From the NCBI GenBank assembly GCA_023384095.1, contig JAHDXT010000014.1, positions 1 to 64,000 on the forward strand: a DNA stretch of 64,000 bases, read 5' to 3'. The notes under the pieces were generated by a model. The model was not told where the DNA came from and did not search any database. It worked only from the letters and a program-made list of their open reading frames with translations. The translations under genes and the position numbers were made by a program. Shown one piece after another: positions 48,789 to 58,011 of this stretch (position 1 is its first letter; the number at the start of each line of letters is the position of its first letter). Source of the stretch: Hyphomicrobiaceae bacterium. Lineage in GTDB: Bacteria > Pseudomonadota > Alphaproteobacteria > Rhizobiales > Hyphomicrobiaceae.

Positions 48789-48838
48789 CGCTCGCCAACC
48801 CCGGCCTGTGACGCCCGCGACGGCCGACGCCGCAGCGG

Positions 48839-48867
48839 TGATATATCACGAGTATGTTAACGAGCAA
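48839..48867 (-). promoter_or_regulatory. Promoter with TGATATATCA palindrome
   Basis: On the minus strand, TTGCTC (48862-48867), a 16-base spacer, and TATATC (48840-48845). The same 10-base palindrome (48839-48848) overlaps the -10 box. The remaining gap up to 49095 holds no gene. Confidence 0.55.
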
Positions 48868-49095
48868 TTCCGGCGATGTCCAGCAGTATAAAGAGAAATC
48901 CGCGGCGCCTTGGTCCGGTGGCGCGGGCGCACGGCCGAAGCCGTCGGGCGGGTAGCGCAACGACTGCGGCGTGCGGCCCAGGATCGGCGCGGAGGTGGCG
49001 GGCACGCGTGCTCGCAGGGCGAGTCTCGCGCGCCGAGCCCAGTCGCTGCTTTCTTCTGCGCGGGCGGACGTCGATGGCAGTGGTGCGGATCCGGG

Positions 49096-49755
49096 TCAGC
49101 GGACCGCGCGCCCGGGCGCGCCACTCCGCTTCGCGGCCGCCGCCTTGTCCTCGGCGGCGTTATCCGTCTGGCCGGTGCCGACCAGGCTCGGGCCCGACAC
49201 GAGGGTGGGCTTCCCGCCCGCAGGCGCGGCGGCTTCCTTGGCCTCCTCGGCGGGCTTCCGCTTCGGCAGCTTCGCCAACGCCTGGGCGTAGCTTCGCTCG
49301 AGGTTGCGGCAGCGGCTCCGCCCCGAGGGGTGCGTCGGCGTCGCCGGCATGTTGCCGAAGGAGCGGCAGACCTGTTTCAGGCCATTCCTGTCGAGCCAGC
49401 CCTCTCTGACGCCGCGCTCGACGGCCCAGGTGTCCGCCCTGAGCTCGCTGGCGCCGATGTTGTGGTGCCCGCACTCGTGATGGAATATGAACAAGCGCAC
49501 GGTCCGCGGCATCCGGGTGATCAGGCGCGGGTTGATGATGAGCATGCCCGGGGCTGCGGCGCCCTCGCTGGGTAGCCGCCGGTCGAGCACGTTGCGCGCA
49601 TTCCCGCAGCGCAAGTCGCGCCCTGCGATGTTGATCGTTCCATTGCGCTGCAGCTTGGGAGACCCGCCCTTGAGCGGCGCCGCAACGCTGACTGGAGTAA
49701 AGCCGAGAATGGCCGCAATCGCCGTGGCGACACCAAGCAGCCGCGCTGAAAACAT
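49096..49755 (-). CDS. Secreted HExxH-containing protein
   Basis: This 219-residue protein has a signal peptide (LLGVATAIAAILGFTPVSVAA). Its centre carries HHECGHHNIGASELRADTWAVERG, a HExxH metal-binding motif with the third-ligand-like Glu/Asp downstream. Two Cys-containing stretches (LRCGNA and QVCRSF) surround it. The C-terminal 70 residues are Lys/Ala/Pro-rich and disordered-looking. The motif suggests a small zinc metalloprotease, but the catalytic domain is short. It is located in the periplasm or outside. ATG 49755 follows a GGGGGA-type site. Confidence 0.75.
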   Translation of the reverse strand: MFSARLLGVATAIAAILGFTPVSVAAPLKGGSPKLQRNGTINIAGRDLRCGNARNVLDRRLPSEGAAAPGMLIINPRLITRMPRTVRLFIFHHECGHHNIGASELRADTWAVERGVREGWLDRNGLKQVCRSFGNMPATPTHPSGRSRCRNLERSYAQALAKLPKRKPAEEAKEAAAPAGGKPTLVSGPSLVGTGQTDNAAEDKAAAAKRSGAPGRAVR

Positions 49756-49988
49756 TGACGGATCCCCCGTTCGCGAGAACTCGTCCTGATCGGACAGGAG
49801 CCGAATGTTGCATAGACATTTGTGCCGAAATTGCGGCAGCAACTGCATCTTCGAGTTGCAGGCCTGAGCAATCCTCGCGCGGGAGCCATGGAACTTGCCA
49901 AAGCCGTCAGTGTTGATGGTAATCAAGGACAGAGCGCAGCGGCCGCGCCATAATTACCTTTAGTGCTATCCAGAACAGGGAGGCAGTC

Positions 49989-50681
49989 ATGAAAGCTCGT
50001 GAGATCATGAGCCCGAATGTCATCACGGTCAGTCCGACGACCGCGGTTCGCGACATCGCCGCGCTGATGACGGAGAAGCGGATCAGCGGGATCCCGGTCG
50101 TGTCGAAGGACGGCAAGGTTGTTGGTATCGTCAGCGAAAGCGACCTGCTGCACCGCGCCGAGATGGGCACCGAGCCGAAACGCAAGTGGTGGCTGACGTT
50201 TTTCAGCGATCCCGATGCCATGGCGCGCGAGTACACCAAGACGCATGGTCTTCAGGCGCGGGACGTCATGTCCCGCCAGGTGATTTCCGTCGCCGAGGAC
50301 GACGACTTGAAGACGATTGCCGACACGCTCGACGGTCGGAAGGTCAAGCGCGTCCCCGTGCTGCGGGACGGCAAGCTCGCAGGCATCATCTCCCGCGCCG
50401 ATCTCGTGCGCGCTTTCAGTCAGATGCCGGTCGCGCGGACGGCTTCGCCTGCCGGCGACGCCGCCCTCGAGCAGATGCTGCTGCAGAAGATGCGGGCGCA
50501 GGATTGGCTCGACGGCACCTATCTCAGCGTGTCCGTAAGGGACGGCGTTGTCGAGTTGCGCGGCTTCATCGGCTCTGCCGAGCAGCGCCGGGCTTTGCGT
50601 GTGCTCATCGACGAGATCGATGGCGTCAGCAGGGTGAACGATCAGCTCACCGTCGGCATGCCGACCTTGTCGGCCGGCTGA
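49989..50681 (+). CDS. CBS-pair plus BON domain protein
   Basis: This 230-residue protein has two CBS modules, MKAREIMSPNVITVSPTTAVRDIA...GIPVVSKDGKVVGIVSESDLL and ARDVMSRQVISVAEDDDLKTIADTL...VPVLRDGKLAGIISRADLV. After them comes a C-terminal BON domain (about residues 160-230): GTYLSVSVRDGVVELRGFIGSAEQR, ending INDQLTV-like VSRVNDQLTVG. CBS pairs bind adenosine ligands and BON binds membranes or proteins, so it may sense energy state. It lies alone; the start is ATG 49989 with AGGGAGG upstream. Confidence 0.92.
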   Translation: MKAREIMSPNVITVSPTTAVRDIAALMTEKRISGIPVVSKDGKVVGIVSESDLLHRAEMGTEPKRKWWLTFFSDPDAMAREYTKTHGLQARDVMSRQVISVAEDDDLKTIADTLDGRKVKRVPVLRDGKLAGIISRADLVRAFSQMPVARTASPAGDAALEQMLLQKMRAQDWLDGTYLSVSVRDGVVELRGFIGSAEQRRALRVLIDEIDGVSRVNDQLTVGMPTLSAG

Positions 50682-50717
50682 GGGCGAAGGCGAGCCTTCG
50701 GCCCGGACTGAGATCGA

Positions 50718-51614
50718 TCAGCCATTGCCCGGCATGATCAGGGCCAGGGAGTGGCGACCTGCCGAGATCTCGAGCGCCAGGGCGGTGATGGGCTCCCCGT
50801 CGAGCTGGAACCCGACGCCCTGGCCGGCGGCGACCGCCACCCTGCGGCACGCGATTGTCTCGATCAGCGGATGCCGCTGCGCCCAGCCGAGGCCCACGGC
50901 AACGAGGGCGCTGGCGAGCGCCGCAGGGCTCGCTGCATCGACGACGAGCGCGTGGAAACCCGGATCGCTCAGCCGCTGCCGCGGGGCGATGACGAAGGAG
51001 CCGGCGTAGTGCGCGCCTCGTGTCACGACGACCCATGTGCACGGGTGCGGGATGCCGTCCACCAGCACTTCGAACCGGCAGCGACTGGAGCAGAGCTCGC
51101 GCAGCGTCGGCCACACATAGGCGAGCTTGCCGATGCGGCGCTTCCAGCCCATGTCGAGCCGGCTCAGGACGCCGGCATCGAACCCGGCGCTCGCCATTGA
51201 AAGGAACAGCTCGCCGTTGGCGATCCCGGGGGAGACCTGGATCGCTGCGCCATGGAGCAGATACCGGGCTATGGCCTGCGGCGTCCGAACCAGCCGCAGC
51301 TCCTCGGCGAGCACATTCCCGGTGCCGATCGGGATGATGCCGAGCGGCATCGGGGTGCCGACGAGCCCCCCGGCCACGCCGCGAATGGTGCTGTCCCCGC
51401 CCGCAGCCACGACGGCGTCGAACGCACGCGTGCGCACGGCCTCCGCCGCCAGCCGCCGATCTGCCTCGACCCCGTCCGCCGCCTCGACCCTGACGAGCGC
51501 GCCGGCCGCCTCCAGGGCTGCACGGACCCGATCGAGCAGTCTGTGCCGCTCCAGGCCGGCCGACGCGTTGTGCACGATCAGGAATCGGCTGCGCACAAGC
51601 ACCGAGCCGCCCAT
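50718..51614 (-). CDS. Diacylglycerol kinase-family lipid kinase (YegS-like)
   Basis: This 298-residue protein has the DAGK catalytic domain. Motifs are FLIVHNASAG at the start, the nucleotide loop VVAAGGDSTIRGVAGGLVG, and PLGIIPIGTGNVLAEEL. The C-terminal beta-sandwich includes VGFQLDGEPIT, typical of the family. It phosphorylates a lipid such as diacylglycerol or a sphingoid base; the substrate is not certain. GGAGAGG precedes ATG 51614. It lies convergent with the CBS-BON gene. Confidence 0.9.
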   Translation of the reverse strand: MGGSVLVRSRFLIVHNASAGLERHRLLDRVRAALEAAGALVRVEAADGVEADRRLAAEAVRTRAFDAVVAAGGDSTIRGVAGGLVGTPMPLGIIPIGTGNVLAEELRLVRTPQAIARYLLHGAAIQVSPGIANGELFLSMASAGFDAGVLSRLDMGWKRRIGKLAYVWPTLRELCSSRCRFEVLVDGIPHPCTWVVVTRGAHYAGSFVIAPRQRLSDPGFHALVVDAASPAALASALVAVGLGWAQRHPLIETIACRRVAVAAGQGVGFQLDGEPITALALEISAGRHSLALIMPGNG

Positions 51615-51841
51615 ATCACCTCTCCTGAGCTCCGAGCGGCTGCGCGTCCCCGCTCGACTTCATCCGCTGCCAGACTCGGCTGCACCAGCCCGTCGTCGAC
51701 TGTTCCGCTGGTAACAGCGCCAGCCGCGCACATCTGCCATCCTCCTTTCATCGGCGGACGGCAATGACCGCCGCAGCGACCCCGGCCGGGAGCTCCCAAC
51801 CACCTCGGCAGGACCAGACAAGGGAACGAAGGAGTAACGAG

Positions 51842-52102
51842 ATGAGCAAGAAGCTGATCATGAGCCTGGTGGCGGGTCTGATGGCGGTAGCGGCGCTGCA
51901 GGCGCCCGCGGCCGAAGCCAAGGGCAAGGGCAAGGGCCTCAAGATCCACATCTACAAGCACCACGTCCTCAAGTGGCACAATTGGCATGCGCCGCTCTAC
52001 GTCGTCGGCGCCGACGACTGCGGATACTACTACTGGAAATGGAAGCACACCGGCAGCTTTCTCTGGAAGTCCAAGTACTTCGCCTGCAAGGGCATCTACT
52101 GA
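51842..52102 (+). CDS. Small secreted basic Tyr/Trp/His-rich protein
   Basis: This 86-residue protein has a signal peptide (LIMSLVAGLMAVAALQAPAAEA). The mature part is Lys-rich at first (KGKGKGLKIH), then has a cluster of His and Trp (HHVLKWHNWHAPLY) and of Tyr with Cys (CGYYYWKWKH ... SKYFACKGIY). Two Cys may form one disulfide. GGAGTA precedes ATG 51842, and a strong terminator follows. Role unknown. Confidence 0.75.
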   Translation: MSKKLIMSLVAGLMAVAALQAPAAEAKGKGKGLKIHIYKHHVLKWHNWHAPLYVVGADDCGYYYWKWKHTGSFLWKSKYFACKGIY

Positions 52103-52162
52103 CGGGATCCTTCGGCCCGGGCCCTCCCCCCGATCCCCCCCCTGGCTCGGGTCGAAGCGGCT

Positions 52163-52195
52163 AGCCCCTCAGCTTCGGCTGAGGGGCTTTTTTTC
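52163..52195 (+). terminator. Intrinsic terminator
   Basis: An 11-bp perfect stem AGCCCCTCAGC / GCTGAGGGGCT with a TTCG loop, followed by seven T. It ends the small secreted-protein transcript, 60 bases after its stop codon. Confidence 0.92.
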
Positions 52196-52361
52196 TTCTC
52201 GAGTGGAGACCCACGCTCTTCATCATCCTATCGCTCGCCCCCCGCGGTTCCGGAATCTGGGGTCGATGCTCGGCTTAGAGTGCTTTTCGATCGAACGACA
52301 TCGTATACGGCACGCGACCAGTGTCTTTTGCCCTGGGTCCCGGCTCTCCGCGCTCATGCGC

Positions 52362-52445
52362 TCCGGCCGGGATGACATGGGGGACGACTTGGCAAAATTG
52401 TCATCCCGGCCGCAGCAGCCACGGTTGTGAGCGGCTGCGAACAGC
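52362..52445. repeat. Dispersed repeat, copy 2 (partner at 46.1 kb)
   Basis: CGGCCGGGATGAC and GTCATCCCGGCCG form an inverted repeat around GGGGGACGACTTGGCAAAAT. The right side continues CAGCAGCCACGGTTGTGAGC, also present in the partner copy at 46107-46190. The gap 52103-52711 holds only repeats and the terminator; no gene. Confidence 0.8.
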
Positions 52446-52590
52446 CGGGAACCAGGGACCACATAGTGCACCTCGTGATCGCGCTTGTTCGAAAAACGCT
52501 CTAGCGTTCGACGGCCAGGATAAGAGGTGTGCAGACTTCATTCCCGAAAGGCAGCCCGCCCCCTCATCCTCATTCCCGCGGAGACCCGGG

Positions 52591-52704
52591 AAGGGGTCAG
52601 ACCCGCCGGGTCTGAAACGAAATTGAGCCGAAGGGGTCAGCCGCTCATCGGCTTTGCCGACCCTCGATGACGAAACGATTCCCGCTGCATACCCACACGT
52701 CATT
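52591..52704. repeat. Mosaic of two dispersed repeats upstream of guaA end
   Basis: 52591-52640 carries GGGGTCAGACCCG...GGGTCTGAAACGAAATTGAG, a member of the GTCAGACC family. 52633-52704 then matches 4075-4145 in direct orientation. The mosaic abuts the guaA stop codon. Confidence 0.8.
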
Positions 52705-52711
52705 TCCCCGC

Positions 52712-54259
52712 TCACTCCCACTCGATGGTGCCGGGCGGCTTGGAGGTGATGTCGTAGACGACACGGTTGATGCCTTTCACCTCGTTGATGATCCGGGTCG
52801 CCGTGCGGCCCAGGAAGTCGTGCGGGAAGGGGTAGTAGTCCGCCGTCATGCCGTCGGTCGAGGTGACCGCCCTCAGCGCGCAGACGTGGTCGTAAGTACG
52901 CGCGTCTCCCATCACGCCGACAGTGCGCACCGGCAGCAGCACCGCGAAGGCCTGCCAGATCGCGTCGTAAAGCCCCCCCTTTCGGATCTCGTCGAGAAAA
53001 ACCGCGTCGGCGCGACGGAGGATGTCGAGCTTCTCGCGCGTGACCTCTCCCGGCACGCGGATCGCCAGCCCGGGTCCGGGGAACGGGTGCCGTCCGACGA
53101 AACGCTCGGGCAGGCCCAGCTCGCGTCCCAGCGCCCGCACCTCGTCCTTGAACAGCTCCCGCAGCGGCTCGACGAGCTTCAGGTGCATGCGCTCCGGCAG
53201 CCCGCCGACGTTGTGGTGCGACTTGATCGTCACCGACGGCCCGCCGGTGAAGGAGACGCTTTCGATCACGTCCGGATAGAGCGTGCCCTGGGCAAGGAAC
53301 TCGGCCCCGCCGAGCCTCCCGGCCTCGGCATCGAAGACGTCGATGAACAGGCGCCCGATCGTCTTGCGCTTGTCTTCCGGGTCGCTCACCCCCTGCAGCG
53401 CGGCAAGGAAGGTCGCCTCGCCGTCGAAATGGACGAGCGGGATATTGTAGTGCCCGCGGAACAGCGACACGACCTCGTCCGCCTCGCCCTGCCGCAGCAG
53501 CCCGTGGTCGACGAAGATGCAGGTGAGCTGGTCCCCTACCGCCTCGTGGATCAGCACCGCCGCCACCGCCGAGTCGACTCCGCCGGACAGCCCGCAGATG
53601 ACGCGCCCCTTGCCGACCTGCGCCCGTATCCGCTCGACGGCCGCCTCGCGGAACGCGTGCATGGTCCAGTCGCCCCGGCACCCGGCGATGCGGCCGACGA
53701 AGTTGCGCAGCAGCTCCGCGCCGCGCGGCGTGTGCGCCACCTCGGGATGGAACTGCACGCCATAGAGCCGGCGCTTCTCGTCCGCAATGGCTGCAAACGG
53801 CGCGTTGGCGGAGACGGCGACCACCTCGAACCCCGGCGGTATCCGGTCGATGCGGTCGCCATGGCTCATCCAGACCGTGTCGCGCGTACCTTTCGGCCAC
53901 ACGCCCTCGAACAGCGGACAGTCCGCGACCACCTCGATCTCGGCGCGGCCGAACTCGCGATGCGTGCCGGCCGTCACCTCGCCGCCGAGCTGGGCCGCCA
54001 TCGTCTGCTCGCCGTAGCAGATGCCGAGCACCGGGAGCTGCGAGCGGAAGACGGCCTCGGGCGCTGCAGGCGTGCCGCTCTCGTAGACGCTCGAGGGACC
54101 GCCGGAGAGGATGATCGCCTTCGGCCGGAGCCGCTCGATCGCCTCCTCCGCCTTGTCGAAGGGAACGATCTCGCAATAGACGCCCGCCTCCCGCACGCGC
54201 CGCGCGATGAGCTGCGTCACCTGGGAGCCGAAATCGAGGATCAGGACGGTGTCTGTCAT
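52712..54259 (-). CDS. guaA: GMP synthase (glutamine-hydrolysing)
   Basis: This 515-residue enzyme converts XMP to GMP using glutamine. The N-terminal class I amidotransferase domain has [19 protein letters not shown] and the nucleophile Cys in [11 protein letters not shown], with His/Glu in [11 protein letters not shown]. The ATP-pyrophosphatase domain has [16 protein letters not shown] (P-loop). The C-terminal dimerisation domain ends [17 protein letters not shown], the family terminus. It is a complete housekeeping gene. Confidence 0.98.
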   Translation of the reverse strand: MTDTVLILDFGSQVTQLIARRVREAGVYCEIVPFDKAEEAIERLRPKAIILSGGPSSVYESGTPAAPEAVFRSQLPVLGICYGEQTMAAQLGGEVTAGTHREFGRAEIEVVADCPLFEGVWPKGTRDTVWMSHGDRIDRIPPGFEVVAVSANAPFAAIADEKRRLYGVQFHPEVAHTPRGAELLRNFVGRIAGCRGDWTMHAFREAAVERIRAQVGKGRVICGLSGGVDSAVAAVLIHEAVGDQLTCIFVDHGLLRQGEADEVVSLFRGHYNIPLVHFDGEATFLAALQGVSDPEDKRKTIGRLFIDVFDAEAGRLGGAEFLAQGTLYPDVIESVSFTGGPSVTIKSHHNVGGLPERMHLKLVEPLRELFKDEVRALGRELGLPERFVGRHPFPGPGLAIRVPGEVTREKLDILRRADAVFLDEIRKGGLYDAIWQAFAVLLPVRTVGVMGDARTYDHVCALRAVTSTDGMTADYYPFPHDFLGRTATRIINEVKGINRVVYDITSKPPGTIEWE

Positions 54260-54380
54260 GGCGAGCCGTTACGCTAATCGGCACGCGACTGCAACAGCGC
54301 CCGAGGTGCGACTAACAGGCGTCTGCGGGACGCCGAGCCTGCGCTATATTGGCGGGCGACGCAGCACAGGGCCCGAGCCG

Positions 54381-54626
54381 ATGAGCACCGAGACCAGAGA
54401 CAGCGCCGGCGGGCCGCACCAGCCTGCTCACGACCACGCCGCCGATCACGGCCATGACGCTGCGTGCGGCTGCGGGCACGACCATCACGATCATCACCAC
54501 CATCATCATCGTCATCATCTCCGGGCCGTCGCCCCCTTCGTCCGCCCGGGGCCCAAGGTCGGCCGCAACGATCCTTGCCCCTGCGGGTCGGGCAAGAAGC
54601 ACAAGAAGTGCTGTCTCGCCGCCTGA
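54381..54626 (+). CDS. His-rich protein with SEC-C zinc motif
   Basis: This 81-residue protein has a histidine-rich N-terminal half ([20 protein letters not shown], followed by more HHH) and a C-terminal SEC-C motif [19 protein letters not shown]. The motif binds one zinc through the Cys and His residues and is the SecA C-terminal zinc finger module. The His cluster can store or carry nickel, zinc or cobalt, so a metallochaperone-like role is possible (inference). ATG 54381 was chosen; ribosome site is weak. It precedes the glycan cluster. Confidence 0.82.
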   Translation: MSTETRDSAGGPHQPAHDHAADHGHDAACGCGHDHHDHHHHHHRHHLRAVAPFVRPGPKVGRNDPCPCGSGKKHKKCCLAA

Positions 54627-54777
54627 CCTGCGGCCGCCGACCAGCCACATACCCGTAAGCGGCATGCCGCGACTGTGATCGTTGCAACCTGACTGCGCGT
54701 CACATATCGCGCGGTACAGTTGAAGAGTCGCTCTACGTAAGGTTGCGGCAAGCTTGGGCCGTGATGGTCTCCCGGTA

Positions 54778-55764
54778 ATGCATCCGAAAGCATTCCTTGG
54801 GCGCGTCATGGCTCTGAAGCAGATGGACTCGGCGACCGATTTCGGCTGGGCCGCCCGGCACGCGGATCGAAAACGACCAGCGGCCGCCCATTCGCATACA
54901 ACCGCGGTACTGCGCGAATGGTCCGACCCTCCCGTTTCCGCAGTGCTTTCGGTCGGGAGACCCGCAGATGCCTGGAGGGATCTTTTCGACCGCGCCCGGC
55001 GCGACAGGCGCGCCAACGTCGTCTGCATGAAGTGGGGCACCCGGTACGGGCCCGAGTGGGTGAACCGGCTTGCGGCGATGGTCCGGCGCAACACGACCTG
55101 GAACATTCGCTTCGTCTGTTTCACGGACGACCCGACCGGCATTCGCACCGACATCGAGTGCCAGCCGCTGCCGAAAGTCGACTACGATCCGGCACTCGGC
55201 AAGTACTGGCCCAAACTGGGAATAATGCAGCAGAACCTGGGCGGGCTCCAGGGCATGACGCTGTACCTCGACCTCGATGTGGTGATCATCGGAGGTCTCG
55301 ACCCGTACTTCACCTACGAAGCGCGCTTCTGCATGGTGCGAGAATGGAAGAACCCGCATCTCGGCTACGGCAACAGCTCCGTCGTCCGTTTCTTCGTCGG
55401 CCTCGAGAGCGCGGTGCTCGACCGTTTCTATGCGATGTCTCCGGCGGCGATCGCCATCGCCTATGCCTCGAAAGAGCAGAATTTTCTCTCTCGCGCCGTC
55501 GAGGAGGTCACGTTCTGGCCGGACGAGTGGTGTCCCGCCTTCAACCATGCCTGCCTGCCGCGAAATCGCCTCTTGCGGCTCTTCTCCAAGCCGGCGCGGC
55601 CGACCAGCGGCCGGATTCTCGTGTTCTACGGCTCGATCACACCGGCCTCGGCCATGCAGGGCCGCCACGAGCCAGCCAAGCGCGTCCGCACCGGTTTCGC
55701 CATCCGCCTCGGCCGCCACCGCTTCCGGCGGGCGGAGTGGATTGCCGACTATTGGACGAAGTAG
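54778..55764 (+). CDS. Glycosyltransferase-like protein, DXD type
   Basis: This protein of about 328 residues has a central segment NVVCMKWGTRYGPEWVNRLAAMVRRN and FVCFTDDPTGI, then GMTLYLDLDVVIIGGLDPYF with the DxD metal site (LDLDV). Later NSSVVRF, YGNSSV and WCPAFNHAC fit a GT-A fold glycosyltransferase; the order resembles GT8-type or LPS-modifying enzymes. The start is uncertain: ATG 54778 is preferred, while TTG 54754 and ATG 54808 are alternatives. The next gene begins five bases after the stop. It is probably the first gene of a surface-glycan cluster. Confidence 0.78.
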   Translation: MHPKAFLGRVMALKQMDSATDFGWAARHADRKRPAAAHSHTTAVLREWSDPPVSAVLSVGRPADAWRDLFDRARRDRRANVVCMKWGTRYGPEWVNRLAAMVRRNTTWNIRFVCFTDDPTGIRTDIECQPLPKVDYDPALGKYWPKLGIMQQNLGGLQGMTLYLDLDVVIIGGLDPYFTYEARFCMVREWKNPHLGYGNSSVVRFFVGLESAVLDRFYAMSPAAIAIAYASKEQNFLSRAVEEVTFWPDEWCPAFNHACLPRNRLLRLFSKPARPTSGRILVFYGSITPASAMQGRHEPAKRVRTGFAIRLGRHRFRRAEWIADYWTK

Positions 55765-55769
55765 AACGA

Positions 55770-56819
55770 ATGAAAGAAGATGAAGTGCCGGCAGATATCC
55801 CGATCGTTGAGCTTCCGCTACAGGCCCCAACGGTGGCTTTGTCGGACAGCAGTCAATTCTACGCCTATTCGAACCTGATATCCGAGGCGGCCGCGTCGAT
55901 CTACGATGCAAGCCATTTTTCACAGCAGCACCCGGGGCGAAAGCGTATCGCGTATATAACGCTGGCCACCCCGGATTACGATATGGGGCTACGCGTCCTC
56001 GTGCGCTCTCTCCGCCGTGTGACTGACATACCGATCATCGTGCTGATGACATCGCGATGGGACGCGCAATCTGAAGCGAGCGATGTCTTCGGTCTGGTCG
56101 TGCCACAGCTCACCAGAGACGATCGGAAGCGCTCCCGCCGGGAGTTCGGAGCGACCTACACGAAGCTATGGGCCTTCGGTCTTCTGGACTTCGAGCGCGT
56201 CGTATTTCTCGATAGCGATTGCCTGGTTCTGAAAGCACTCGATGCGCTGTGGATCGGCGATCAGATGAAGGTCTGCCGAGACTCGGTTGAACACGTCAGG
56301 CTCGCCAAATTCAATTCCGGCCTTATCGCCTTCAACCCGCAGAGAGAATATCTGGACAGAATTGCGACAGACGGCCCGACCGCAGATAGCGATGATGGCG
56401 GAGACCAGGGTCTCCTGAACTCTCTCTTCTCCAACGAGGTTGCCTACATTGATAGTGAGTATAACCTGATTAAGCACTATTGGTACTTTAGATCGCCTGA
56501 AATTCGAGCCAGCTCCGCGCGCTGCATACACTTCATCGTCAAGAAGCCCTGGGATTTGTGGTTTCAGGAAATCACCGACGGTTTTACAGTCGATCTCGAA
56601 GACAAATGGACAAGCTTTCTTACGCATGAGGAGTTGCTGACTCTTGTCAGCCACTGGAGAAGGCGGCAATTCGTAGCGGAGCGTCCTCGGTTCGACGTCA
56701 CCCGTCTCAATCGGGCACGCGCACGCGATAGGCGATGGAAGCGGGCGGGAGTAGTGGGGCTGCTCACCTTACCATCACTTCTCGTCGGGTTCTTTTTGTT
56801 GGGCCGCTTGAGTGTCTAG
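55770..56819 (+). CDS. Glycogenin-like GT8 glycosyltransferase with C-terminal membrane helix
   Basis: This 349-residue protein has the GT8 start RIAYITLATPDYDMGLRVLVRSLRR, then PIIVLMTSRW, ATYTKLWAFGLLDFERVVFLDSDCLVLKALDAL with the DSD metal site, and FNSGLIAFNPQREYLD...DQGLLNSLFS. The C-terminus has one membrane helix (VVGLLTLPSLLVGFFLLGRL). It probably adds sugars from nucleotide sugars to a membrane-bound acceptor. Codon third positions include more A/T than in neighbours, so it may have been acquired. It is coupled to the gene before it. Confidence 0.85.
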   Translation: MKEDEVPADIPIVELPLQAPTVALSDSSQFYAYSNLISEAAASIYDASHFSQQHPGRKRIAYITLATPDYDMGLRVLVRSLRRVTDIPIIVLMTSRWDAQSEASDVFGLVVPQLTRDDRKRSRREFGATYTKLWAFGLLDFERVVFLDSDCLVLKALDALWIGDQMKVCRDSVEHVRLAKFNSGLIAFNPQREYLDRIATDGPTADSDDGGDQGLLNSLFSNEVAYIDSEYNLIKHYWYFRSPEIRASSARCIHFIVKKPWDLWFQEITDGFTVDLEDKWTSFLTHEELLTLVSHWRRRQFVAERPRFDVTRLNRARARDRRWKRAGVVGLLTLPSLLVGFFLLGRLSV

Positions 56820-56881
56820 TGTTCTGCCCCAGCACTTGGTCCCCTGCCGCTGCCCCGGATCGGAGTCCGGGGCAGGCTCCG

Positions 56882-56961
56882 GCGGCCATCCACCCAACTC
56901 TCCACACCTGATCTGCGGCGTGTCGTGGATTCCCGCCTCCGCGGGAATGACGGTGTGGGTG
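56882..56961. repeat. Dispersed repeat, inverted copy of 4.13 kb
   Basis: Eighty bases match the reverse complement of 4132-4211 with one mismatch, so the copies are recent or maintained. It contains GATTCCCGCCTCCGCGGGAA. The gap 56820-57269 holds only repeats. Confidence 0.85.
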
Positions 56962-57060
56962 AGCAGAGGGAATCAGACGATCGAGACAAAACGCAAGTGA
57001 TCCGCACCAAACGCTTGGCTCCGTCATCCCGGACCAGGGAGCGAAGCGACCGCCGATCCG

Positions 57061-57181
57061 GGATCCAGCGCAAAAAGGCGTCCGGAGGACACAGTAATAT
57101 CGAGCTTTCGGCACCTCTCGTGCTGGATCCCGGATCTCCTCGCCACTGAAGGGTGCCTCGTCGTCCGGGATGACGGCGGGG
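57061..57181. repeat. Dispersed repeat, copy 2 (partner at 16.5 kb)
   Basis: Similar to 16518-16624 in direct orientation, with shared blocks including GTCCGGAGGACAC, TATCGAGCTTTCGGCAC and CGGGATGACGGCGGG. It lies in the gap between the GT8 gene and the FkbM gene. Confidence 0.75.
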
Positions 57182-57269
57182 TGTCAAGCGTAAGAGTCAC
57201 ATACAAATTACTTGAGCCTCAAGCCTCATCAAACAAGGCACGACCGATCATAGCTGAAAAAGGTGCCCC

Positions 57270-58001
57270 ATGCATTACTACATGGAGAAGAAACTCATTT
57301 CACAGGCAATGCTCACGGCGCTGCTGCGCAACTCCTTTGCTGACATTGCGCATGTGCACTTCATTCAAATCGGCGCGAACGATGGTGTTTCGGACGATTT
57401 CGTATTCCCGCTCGCCACCCAGAACGGGTGGATAGGTGCTGTAATCGAGCCGGTTCCCCACCTTTTTGAGAAGCTAACTGCCAATTACCGTCCGTTCCGC
57501 GCAATCAAACCCTTCCAGGTGGTGATCGGGGAGACGGAGTCCTGCGCATCCTTTTATCACTTCGCACCCTCTCCGGGCGAGTTGGTGGATTTTCTGGGCT
57601 CTCTGGAACGCAACGTCATCATGCGCCACGCTTGCCTTGTCCCCGACATCGAATCTCGGATCATCGAGACGAAGCTCAAGGCCGTCAGCATGGGTCAGGT
57701 CACCGAGTTCTGCGGACTTTCCGGAGTCGACCTGCTGGTGACTGACGTCGAAGGAGCGGATGCCAAGCTGGTCCGCGCATTCAACTTCGGCAAGCATATG
57801 CCAAGGGTAATTGTGATCGAACACAAGCACATAGGTCATTTTGACCTAGTGTCGCTCGACGAGTTTCTCGACAGCTTTAATTATACTACGATCCGTTTGT
57901 TCGAAGATACGGTCTACATCAGGCTTACCGAACTTCCCGGTCGGCCTGCGCGTTCGCTTGCGTGCAAGATCGACAACGCTGCGAAGGCGATTTTCGGCTG
58001 A
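57270..58001 (+). CDS. FkbM family methyltransferase
   Basis: This 243-residue protein has the SAM-binding motif FIQIGANDGVSDDFVFP, the acidic loop VIEPVPHLFEKLTANY, and the FkbM hallmarks LLVTDVEGADAKLVRAFNF and VIVIEHKH. FkbM enzymes methylate oxygen on sugars or polyketides. AAGGTG precedes ATG 57270. In this place it likely decorates the glycan of the surrounding cluster. The base composition (more A and T) is unlike the flanking genes. Confidence 0.88.
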   Translation: MHYYMEKKLISQAMLTALLRNSFADIAHVHFIQIGANDGVSDDFVFPLATQNGWIGAVIEPVPHLFEKLTANYRPFRAIKPFQVVIGETESCASFYHFAPSPGELVDFLGSLERNVIMRHACLVPDIESRIIETKLKAVSMGQVTEFCGLSGVDLLVTDVEGADAKLVRAFNFGKHMPRVIVIEHKHIGHFDLVSLDEFLDSFNYTTIRLFEDTVYIRLTELPGRPARSLACKIDNAAKAIFG

Positions 58002-58011
58002 GTCGCGGCGA

